Positions 46,918-54,260 of a stretch of 64,000 nt of DNA are shown here, in pieces. Where the stretch lies: the NCBI RefSeq assembly GCF_965228805.1, contig NZ_CBDDIE010000003.1, forward strand, positions 2,108,001 to 2,172,000. The letters are read 5' to 3'. The translations under genes were made by a program, and so were the position numbers. Position 1 is the first letter of the stretch. Every line of letters starts with the position of its first letter. The notes below the pieces were generated by a model that was given only the letters and a program-made list of their open reading frames with translations, did not search any database and was not told the origin of the DNA. Source of the stretch: JASBTN01 sp965228805 (lineage in GTDB: Bacteria > Pseudomonadota > Alphaproteobacteria > Rhodobacterales > Rhodobacteraceae).

Positions 46918-49473
46918 TCACTTTGCAGGCTGACCACTCAGCGACCGTCGAACCGCGGCCAGAAGGTCGGCGCGCCCCACTGGTTTGGTCAGGCGAATGT
47001 CGTCAGAGCGCAACGCGATCCCCCGTACCGTGGTCTCGCTGGCGTAGCCCGACAGAAAGACGACCGGCAGGTCGGACCTGCGTTCACGTAGCGCACTGGC
47101 CAGCGCCGTGCCCTGTAGGCGGCCGGGCATCACGATATCGGTCAGAAGCAGGTCGAAGTTCGGATCCTCTTCGAACAGGGCCTGGGCCATGTCGCCGGAT
47201 CGCGCGGTGGCGACCGTGTACCCAGCCCGGGTCAGAGTGGTCTCGAGGATTGAGAGCACCTCGGGTTCATCCTCGACAACCAGAATGCGCTGCCCCGCAA
47301 CAGGTTGCTCGGGGCGCGGACCGGCCATGATCGGGACCTCTTCTTCCATCTTGGCGGCGTGGGCTTTGAAATACAGGCGGAACGTCGTACCGCTGCCGGG
47401 TTCGGAAACGACCCGCACCGTGCCGCCGGATTGTCGCATGAAACCCTCGACCATGGACAGGCCCAGCCCCGACCCGGCCCCTGGGGGTTTGGTCGAATAG
47501 AAGGGTTCGAAAATCTGTGCAAGGCTGTTGGCAGGAATGCCACGGCCGGTGTCACTGACCGCCAGCATGACATAGCGGCCAGGCTCCAGGTTCTCGGCGT
47601 GCAGCTCTTCTGCGTCGTCGTCCATGTTCACATGTGCGGTCTCGATGGTTAGGTGCCCGCCATCAGGCATCGCGTCGCGGGCATTGAGGATCAGGTTCAA
47701 AAGCGCGCTTTCGGTCGAACTTGCATCGGCCTTGATGGCCCACAGCCCTGCCAGAAGGCTCGTTTCCACCGAGATCGAGGCGGGCAGGGTGCGCCCGGCC
47801 CAGTTGCGTGTTTCGCTCACCAGATGGTTCAGGTCGAGCACCTCGGGCTCCAGCCGCGCCTTGCTGGCAAAGGCCAACATGTTGCGGGTCAGGTCGGAAC
47901 CACGCCGTGTCGCCCCGATACTTGTGTCGATCATGCGCAGTTTTTCCGGTGTATCGGTTTCATCGCGCAACAGTTCGAGGTTGCCCATGATCACGGCCAG
48001 CAGGTTGTTGAAATCATGGGCCACGCCGCCGGTCAGCTGGCCGATACTTTCGTGTTTCTGCGCGCGCATGGCGACGATGCGTTGTGCCTCGAGCTGTTCT
48101 TGAGCGCGCATTTCGGGTGTGACATCCAGAATGATCCCGTCGGTTTGAACCGAGCCGTCGGCCAGACGCGAGGCGCCGGTGTGGGTCTCGAACCACCTTT
48201 CCACCCCGTCCTCGGACGAGACGCGAAACCGATGTGTGAACGGGGTAAGGCTTTCGGCGGCCGAGGCCAGCTTTGTCAGCATGTCGGCGCGTTCGGCGGG
48301 CGGGTGCAGCAAGTCGAGAGGACGTTCGGCAGCGTGGAATTCCTCGGGGGTAAACCCCCAGATCTCCCTGCATTGCGGGCTGACAAAAATGGGCCTGGGT
48401 TTGCTGGGGTCGCTGAGGTCGAGGCTGACGATGACCCCCGGCAGGTTGGCCATGATGCGTTCCAGTCGTGCCTCGACGATTTGGCGCTGCAGTTCGGCCT
48501 GGCGAATGTCGGTCACGTCCTCCTGAATGCCCAGAACACGCGTGACGGCGCCCCTGCGGTTGAACTGGGTCGCCCAGTGGATACGGATATTGCGGGTTTT
48601 CCCGTCGCCGCGCAGGATGCGGAACTCCATCTGGCGCACATCCGGATCCCCGGCCCACAGTCGCGCGACCATGTCCAGCATATCGGCCTTGTCGGCCGGG
48701 TGCAGCATCGCGATCCATTCCGACGCCATCACATGGCCCGGGTCACGGTCCAGCCCGTAGATCGACATCATGCCCTTGTCGAACAGGATCCTGTCACTGC
48801 CGGCGTTGCGCTCGAACACGCCCAGCTGGGCGGAACGGGCAACCAGCTCCAGCCGTTGCCCCAGTTCGTCAGCACGCAGGCTTTCCATCGTGAACCGGTT
48901 CGAAAGGTGGAGGATGGCAGTCATGACGAGGATCGACAAGATCGCGAAGCCCTGGAACGCCAGGAACGTTGTCACGGACCAGCTTGTACCCGCCTCCTCA
49001 GGCATGCCCCGCGCCATGAACAAGGGAAGAACATGAACCAGGATCGCGCCCAGGATCAACAGGCCGAGGGCCTTGGGCGATACCAGTTTGTGACGGTGGG
49101 GGGGGCGAATGCGCGCGACCAGTGCACCAACCTGACCCAGCAACAGGAATATGGTTACACCCAGAAGAATGTTCGGCCCGCCAATCCAGACCCGCGCCAG
49201 GGCGCCGATGCCCCCGGCAATCGCTCCGGCAAGAGGGCCTCCGAGGTAGCCTGCAAACACCAGTGGCCCGACCTTGGCATCCAGCGGTGCCCGGACGCCT
49301 TCGGCAACAAAGGCGTTTGCCGTGATCAGCGCGGTGACAACCCCCAGAATGCCCCCGATGACCACCCGCCGCAGCCAAGGATCCCCCAGCCGTTTGTGTT
49401 GCAGCTGCATGGCCAAGATACCGATCCCGGCCAAGGTCAATAGGGCGACGTTCTGCAAAAGGCTAAACAGCAT
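46918..49473 (-). CDS. Hybrid sensor kinase: LytS-type 5TM sensor, PAS domains, kinase, receiver
   Basis: An 851-residue protein: N-terminal 5TMR-LYT-like membrane domain (about 1-195; GAIAGGIGALARVWIGGPNI), two to three PAS/PAC domains (about 205-470), HisKA with VAHDFNNLLAVIMGNLELL, HATPase with GAGSGLGLSMVEGF, and a receiver with FDLLLTDIVMPG. The HDFNNLLA H-box marks the HWE-unrelated, NtrB/PAS-hybrid type. No partner regulator is adjacent. It converges on the NlpC/P60 gene. Confidence 0.88.
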   Translation of the reverse strand: MLFSLLQNVALLTLAGIGILAMQLQHKRLGDPWLRRVVIGGILGVVTALITANAFVAEGVRAPLDAKVGPLVFAGYLGGPLAGAIAGGIGALARVWIGGPNILLGVTIFLLLGQVGALVARIRPPHRHKLVSPKALGLLILGAILVHVLPLFMARGMPEEAGTSWSVTTFLAFQGFAILSILVMTAILHLSNRFTMESLRADELGQRLELVARSAQLGVFERNAGSDRILFDKGMMSIYGLDRDPGHVMASEWIAMLHPADKADMLDMVARLWAGDPDVRQMEFRILRGDGKTRNIRIHWATQFNRRGAVTRVLGIQEDVTDIRQAELQRQIVEARLERIMANLPGVIVSLDLSDPSKPRPIFVSPQCREIWGFTPEEFHAAERPLDLLHPPAERADMLTKLASAAESLTPFTHRFRVSSEDGVERWFETHTGASRLADGSVQTDGIILDVTPEMRAQEQLEAQRIVAMRAQKHESIGQLTGGVAHDFNNLLAVIMGNLELLRDETDTPEKLRMIDTSIGATRRGSDLTRNMLAFASKARLEPEVLDLNHLVSETRNWAGRTLPASISVETSLLAGLWAIKADASSTESALLNLILNARDAMPDGGHLTIETAHVNMDDDAEELHAENLEPGRYVMLAVSDTGRGIPANSLAQIFEPFYSTKPPGAGSGLGLSMVEGFMRQSGGTVRVVSEPGSGTTFRLYFKAHAAKMEEEVPIMAGPRPEQPVAGQRILVVEDEPEVLSILETTLTRAGYTVATARSGDMAQALFEEDPNFDLLLTDIVMPGRLQGTALASALRERRSDLPVVFLSGYASETTVRGIALRSDDIRLTKPVGRADLLAAVRRSLSGQPAK

Positions 49474-49607
49474 GGATGGCTCCGTTTGCGCTAGACTAGA
49501 GGCGAAACGAAGCTAGGGGAAGTCGCGCATAGCGGGTAAGTCCCCGGACTGGTAACGGGCTTCAGATGTTGTGTGGTGTGACGCCTGTCGTCATGACAAC
49601 TTGAAAC

Positions 49608-50615
49608 TCAGCCGCCCAGTTCGGACATGTGCCGGGACAGCGCCAAGGCCTGCCCGTCTTGGCCCACCATGTCATGGCGTTCGGGTTTGCGGGCGATTGT
49701 CTGCCGGATCGTGCGCAGGACCTCGGCATCCCCGTCGATCAAAGCGGCGCGCAGGTCGCTGGCCCCTTCGTGCCCCATGCAGGGATAGAGTTTGCCGGTG
49801 GCCGACAGGCGCACGCGATTGCACAGGGCGCAGAAGTTGCAGCTCATCGGAGTGATGAAACCCAGCCGCCCACCGGTTTCCTGTACCCGCACGAAACGCG
49901 CTGGACCGCCGGTCGACAACGCCAGCGGGTCCAGCGTCCAACGGCGGTCCAGATCGCGGCGCAACTGCCAGAGCGGCAGGAAATTCGCGTCCCGGTCGCG
50001 GCCGGTGTCGCCCAGGGGCATTTCTTCAATCAGGGTCAGGTCCATGCCGCGCTCATGGGCAAAGCGGATGAGATCGTCCACTTCCTCTTCGAAGGCGCCC
50101 CGGCTGGCCACGGCGTTGAGCTTGATCTTCAGCCCGGCCGCCTGCGCCGCATCCAGCCCCTCCAACACACGGTCCAGGTCGCCCAGCCGGGTGATGTAAC
50201 GAAACCGTGCCGCATCCAACGTGTCGAGCGAGACATTGACCCGCCGCACCCCGGCGGCAAACAGACCCTCGGCATGGCGCGACAGGAGCGTGCCGTTGGT
50301 GGTCAGGCAAAGCTCGTCCAGATCACCGCTGTCCACATGTTGTCCCAGTGCCTCGACCAAGGACATGACACCCTTGCGTACCAGGGGCTCGCCGCCGGTC
50401 AGGCGGATCTTGCGTACACCGTGGCGAATGAACAGCCCCGCAATGCGCGCCATCTCTTCCAGCGACAGGATGTCCTTCTTCGGCAGGAAGGTCATGCGTT
50501 CCGGCATGCAATAGCGGCAGCGCAGGTCGCAGCGGTCGGTGACGGATAGGCGCAGGTAGGTGACCGGACGGCCGAAGCCGTCGATCAGCGGGGCGGGGGA
50601 GGCATCGAAGGGCAT
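49608..50615 (-). CDS. moaA: GTP 3',8-cyclase (molybdenum cofactor biosynthesis protein A)
   Basis: A 335-residue radical SAM protein: N-terminal cluster C29-X3-C33-X2-C36 in TDRCDLRCRYC, C-terminal second cluster in SCNFCALCNRVRL. It carries out the first step of molybdenum-cofactor synthesis, converting GTP to 3',8-cyclo-GTP. ATG 50615 matches the family N-terminus (IDGFGRPVTYLRLSVTDRCD). It lies downstream of a TorA-like molybdoenzyme gene on the same strand and so supplies its cofactor, but a terminator-like hairpin lies between them. Confidence 0.95.
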   Translation of the reverse strand: MPFDASPAPLIDGFGRPVTYLRLSVTDRCDLRCRYCMPERMTFLPKKDILSLEEMARIAGLFIRHGVRKIRLTGGEPLVRKGVMSLVEALGQHVDSGDLDELCLTTNGTLLSRHAEGLFAAGVRRVNVSLDTLDAARFRYITRLGDLDRVLEGLDAAQAAGLKIKLNAVASRGAFEEEVDDLIRFAHERGMDLTLIEEMPLGDTGRDRDANFLPLWQLRRDLDRRWTLDPLALSTGGPARFVRVQETGGRLGFITPMSCNFCALCNRVRLSATGKLYPCMGHEGASDLRAALIDGDAEVLRTIRQTIARKPERHDMVGQDGQALALSRHMSELGG

Positions 50616-50630
50616 GTCGGTCTCCGTCGT

Positions 50631-50675
50631 AAAAAAACCGGTGGTCAGCCAAGGGACGCAGGGCCAATCACCGGT
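50631..50675 (-). terminator. Intrinsic terminator or attenuator between torA-like gene and moaA
   Basis: On the minus strand ACCGGT-based arms (50675-50661 with 50650-50638, partly imperfect) are followed directly by seven T's (50637-50631), only 16 bases before the moaA ATG. A second GC-rich hairpin lies at 50690-50713. This could end the torA message or modulate read-through into moaA. Confidence 0.5.
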
Positions 50676-50721
50676 CTCCGGGAGGAGGGTCGGCCCCCGG
50701 TCAGGGGCCGGCACCTTGGGT

Positions 50722-53397
50722 TCAGTGGGCTGCTGCGTCGGCGGCGTTCTTCATCAGGTAGTCCATGACCAGCTCGCGTTCGCTGTCTTCCAGACCGGCC
50801 CGTTCGAACATCGAGGGCACGATGCCTTTCCACTGCTGTTGCGTGTAGTGGGTCACTTCACGCGGGGCGTGGCAGACGGTGCAGCGTTCGAAGAACATCT
50901 TCTCGCCGGGCGTCATGTCGGCATAGAGCGCAGAGGTCAGCGCATCCAGCCGCTCCAATCCCAGCTTGTCGTCGTCGATCGCGGCCACGTCCATGTCCTC
51001 GATGATGGCGGGCGGGTGGTAGGCCATGTTCGGGCCTTCCGGGTCCTCGCATTTGCGCATCTCGATCAGGGTCGTGTTGGCCGTGGTCGCCTCCGACAGG
51101 CCCGAGGCGCGCTGGGTCGAGGTCAGGAAGTTCGCCAGACCCGAGTTGTCACGGCCCTTGCTGTCCAGCTGCGGCCAGCCACCTTCGTAGATCGAGACCA
51201 CGCCGGGCATGATGTCATCCGACACCACGGCACCCGCAATGACCGTGCCGCGCTTGTTGTAAAGCTCGACCAGATCGCCATCCTCGATGCCGCGCGCGGC
51301 GGCGTCTTCAGCGTTGATGCGCACGGGCTCGCGGCCCTGCACCATGTAGAGGTCACGCAGCCGTTCCGAGTTGCCCATCTGGCTGTGCAGGCGGTACCAC
51401 GGGTGGGGCGACACGACGTGCAGCTGGCCTTCCTTGGCGTTGCCGAGGAACTCGTGTTTCTCCAGCCACATCGGCATGCCGGGGCAATCCTCAACCTCGA
51501 AACCGGCAATGGTCTCGCAGAACATCTCGATCTTGCCGGACGAGGTATGCAGCGGGTTGGCTTCCGGGTCTTCGTAGAAGGCGCCGTGACGGGTCCACTT
51601 GCGGGCTTCGGCCGGGACCGGCATCCGGGCATAGCCCTTTTCCCAGAACTCTTCGAACGGGATCTCCTTGGCGGCGCCGGAGGCTTCGTAGGCGAGCTTG
51701 ATGTGATACATCTTGTCTTCGCTGTCGGTGAACTGCGCCCAGAGCCCCAGCTTGTCGGCCAGACCTTCGAAGATCTCGTAATCCGGTTTACTGTCGGCGA
51801 TGGGTTCGATCACCTTCTTCATCGCGTAGACCCGGTCGTTCGAATAGGTGCCGCCCGAGGTGATATCGTCCTGTTCCAGCGTCGAGGACGCCGGGAACAC
51901 GATATCGGCCCAACGGGTCGCCGCCGTCCACCAGACGTCGACGCAGACGATGGTTTCGACCTTCTCAAGCGCGCGGATCAGCCGGTTGGTATCCTGCTGG
52001 TGCGACATGAAGTTGTTGCCGGCGTTGAAGATCATCTTGATGTCGGGATACTGGTTGGTCTGCCCGTTGTAGAAGAACTCGACCCCCGGGTTTTCCAGCG
52101 CTTCGGTGATGCGCGAGGCGGGCACGATCTTCTTGACGAAGTTGCGGCCCTGGCTCATGCCGACCGGGGTGGCGTTGCCGCCCTGGGGCATGCCGCCGTT
52201 GCCGTAGTGCCAGCTGAAGCCCACACCCTGGCCCGGCTTGCCGATCTTGCCCAGAAGGGCCTGGAAGTTGACGATCGACCAATAGGCCATTTCACCGTGC
52301 TGGGCGCGCTGAATGGCCCAGGACCCCGCGATGGCGGTGTTGGAGGAGGCAATGAGCTCGCAGAACTCCTTGATCTTCGCTTCCTCGATGCCGGTGATTT
52401 TCGCGGCCCAGGCAGGCGTCTTCGGCAGCCCGTCGGTCTCGCCCTTCACATAGGCGATCCACTTGTCGGCACCGACGGTGTATTTCGCCATATAGTCCTT
52501 GTCGTCCCAACCCATTTCCAGCGCGTGATAGGCCATGGCCAGGAACAGCGCGGTGTCGGTGTTGGGGATGATCGCGGTGCGTTCGGCGCCCAGATATTCG
52601 TCGGTCGCGGTGTGCTGCGGGTTGATCGAGATGAACTTCACGCCATTGTCGCGGATTTCCTCCCAATGGGCATACATGCCGTGGTCGGCGACGCGATATT
52701 CGATGCGGTTGTTCTTGATGGGGTCACAGCCGACCAGCACGAAGACCTCGGTGTTGTCGCGAATGGTTTCCCAGGCGGATTGGGCCGAGTACACTTCCAT
52801 GTCACCGATGATATGCGGCATGACGACCTGACCGGCGCCGGCGGACCAGTCGCCCGCGGTGTTGGTGCAGCCACCCATGAGGTTCAGCAGACGACCCTGA
52901 AGCACGTTGGGGCGGAACACGCCCGCGTTGGACCAGCCGCCGTAGGACGAGCTGAAGATGGCTTCGTTGCCGTGGTTGGTGGCGGTGTCCAGCAGGGCCT
53001 TGGCGGCGAGCGACCAGGCGGTGTCCCAATCGACGCGCACCCATTCTTCCTTGCCGCGCAGCTCCGGTTTGATGTCGCCGGTCTCCCACCCTTCCAGGTA
53101 GGATTTGCGCACCATCGGATAGTTCACGCGGGTTTTGTCATAGGTGCGATCCAGGATGCCGTAGGTCAGCATCTCGGTCGGGCGCGCATCCAGCTCCATC
53201 ATCGCGTTGATGCCGACGATCTTGCCGTCGCGCACCACGGCCTCGAACGGGCCATAGTGGCTGGCGTGGAAGCTGCGGCCCGAGAAGCTGTTCGGGTCGA
53301 TCGAGGCCAGCGCGGTGGACCCCATCAGGCTGGCGGAACCGAAGAAGGCGGCGCCCCCTTGCAGGAAAGCTCGGCGGGTTGGTGTGGCGAGTGTCAT
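50722..53397 (-). CDS. TMAO-reductase-type molybdoenzyme with fused C-terminal cytochrome c domain (TorA-like)
   Basis: An 891-residue periplasmic enzyme. A Tat signal (TRRAFLQGG, R8-R9) leads into a DMSO-reductase-family core: SFHASHYGPFEAVVRDG, YGGWSNAG, and AGDWSAGAGQ whose S185 is the probable molybdenum ligand as in TorA. The segment LHVVSPHPWYRLHSQMGNSE is close to E. coli TorA. The last ~55 residues form a haem c domain with C839-T-V-C842-H843. ATG 53397 follows GGAGG. No TorC, TorD or [4Fe-4S] N-terminal cysteines are seen. It should reduce TMAO or a related N- or S-oxide; neighbouring torRST homologues support TMAO. Confidence 0.88.
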   Translation of the reverse strand: MTLATPTRRAFLQGGAAFFGSASLMGSTALASIDPNSFSGRSFHASHYGPFEAVVRDGKIVGINAMMELDARPTEMLTYGILDRTYDKTRVNYPMVRKSYLEGWETGDIKPELRGKEEWVRVDWDTAWSLAAKALLDTATNHGNEAIFSSSYGGWSNAGVFRPNVLQGRLLNLMGGCTNTAGDWSAGAGQVVMPHIIGDMEVYSAQSAWETIRDNTEVFVLVGCDPIKNNRIEYRVADHGMYAHWEEIRDNGVKFISINPQHTATDEYLGAERTAIIPNTDTALFLAMAYHALEMGWDDKDYMAKYTVGADKWIAYVKGETDGLPKTPAWAAKITGIEEAKIKEFCELIASSNTAIAGSWAIQRAQHGEMAYWSIVNFQALLGKIGKPGQGVGFSWHYGNGGMPQGGNATPVGMSQGRNFVKKIVPASRITEALENPGVEFFYNGQTNQYPDIKMIFNAGNNFMSHQQDTNRLIRALEKVETIVCVDVWWTAATRWADIVFPASSTLEQDDITSGGTYSNDRVYAMKKVIEPIADSKPDYEIFEGLADKLGLWAQFTDSEDKMYHIKLAYEASGAAKEIPFEEFWEKGYARMPVPAEARKWTRHGAFYEDPEANPLHTSSGKIEMFCETIAGFEVEDCPGMPMWLEKHEFLGNAKEGQLHVVSPHPWYRLHSQMGNSERLRDLYMVQGREPVRINAEDAAARGIEDGDLVELYNKRGTVIAGAVVSDDIMPGVVSIYEGGWPQLDSKGRDNSGLANFLTSTQRASGLSEATTANTTLIEMRKCEDPEGPNMAYHPPAIIEDMDVAAIDDDKLGLERLDALTSALYADMTPGEKMFFERCTVCHAPREVTHYTQQQWKGIVPSMFERAGLEDSERELVMDYLMKNAADAAAH

Positions 53398-53449
53398 GAT
53401 GTCCTCCATGGGATCAGAGCGTTTGTCTGACCTCGACCTTATGGACGCG

Positions 53450-53492
53450 CGATGAACCGGTCTTTCGCCGGGCATGAACGGGCTGTTCGAGT
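53450..53492. promoter_or_regulatory. Three tor-box-like decamers between the torA-like gene and torR
   Basis: Compared with the E. coli TorR box CTGTTCATAT (recalled), matches are CGGTTCATCG (53459-53450, minus), CCGTTCATGC (53481-53472, minus) and CTGTTCGAGT (53483-53492, plus), each 7-8 of 10. They fill the divergent promoter gap of the likely target gene and its regulator. Confidence 0.45.
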
Positions 53493-53552
53493 TTGTGAAA
53501 GAATGTAAAAATGCGTTCCGAGCCTTTGGCAAAAGGGCTAGGAAAGGATGAA

Positions 53553-54257
53553 ATGAGCCAGCATATCGTCATTGTCGAAGACGATGCCGTGACCCGCCGC
53601 CGCCTGGCGGGCGCGCTTCGCAAGCAGCTGTACCGGGTCAGCGAGGCCGAGGATGCCGCCCAGATGGAGGCGATCCTGGCACGCGATCCGGCGGACCTGT
53701 TGCTGGTGGATATCAACCTGGATGGCAAGGACGGGCTGACGATCACGCGTGAACAGCGGGCGGCCTCCAACGCGGGGATCATCCTTCTCACCAGCCGCGA
53801 TGATCAGATCGACCGGATCGTCGGGCTTGAGATGGGGGCGGATGACTATGTCACCAAACCCTTCGACAAGCGCGAACTGTTTGCCCGGGTGAAGAACCTG
53901 TTGATGCGTATCGACCAGATCAAGGCTGCGGCTCCCGCACCGGCGGCCGCCGCGCAGGTCGGCGCGTGGACCCTTGACCGGTCACGGCGGCGGCTTGAAG
54001 CGTCGGACGGGCAGATTGAGCCGCTGACCCGCGCCGAATACGAACTGCTGGATGCTTTCATGCGTCACCCGGGCGTGATCCTGTCGCGCGACCGGCTGCT
54101 GGAAATGACCCAGCACCGCCAGGGCGCGCCCGAGGATCGCACCATCGACGTGTTGGTCGGACGCCTGCGCCGGAAGGTCGAAGCCGACCCGGCGCGGCCG
54201 GACTGGATCATTACCGTGCATGGTGAAGGCTACCTGTTCGTCGAAGACGGCAATTGA
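53553..54257 (+). CDS. torR: TorR-like OmpR-family response regulator
   Basis: A 234-residue regulator with receiver D53 (LLVDINLD), K102 (VTKPF) and a C-terminal winged helix. IDRIVGLEMGADDYVTKPF, LTRAEYELLDAF and HGEGYLFVED closely follow E. coli TorR (230 residues). ATG 53553 behind GGAAAGG gives the family N-terminus SQHIVIVEDD. It is divergent from the TorA-like gene and convergent with torS (3 bases between stops). It should activate the TMAO reductase gene in response to TorS. Confidence 0.9.
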   Translation: MSQHIVIVEDDAVTRRRLAGALRKQLYRVSEAEDAAQMEAILARDPADLLLVDINLDGKDGLTITREQRAASNAGIILLTSRDDQIDRIVGLEMGADDYVTKPFDKRELFARVKNLLMRIDQIKAAAPAPAAAAQVGAWTLDRSRRRLEASDGQIEPLTRAEYELLDAFMRHPGVILSRDRLLEMTQHRQGAPEDRTIDVLVGRLRRKVEADPARPDWIITVHGEGYLFVEDGN

Positions 54258-54260
54258 GCA

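Noticed and set aside
50560..53430. A 956-codon open frame opposite the TorA-like gene
   Set aside because: Antisense shadow; the minus-strand protein has Tat, molybdenum and haem motifs.
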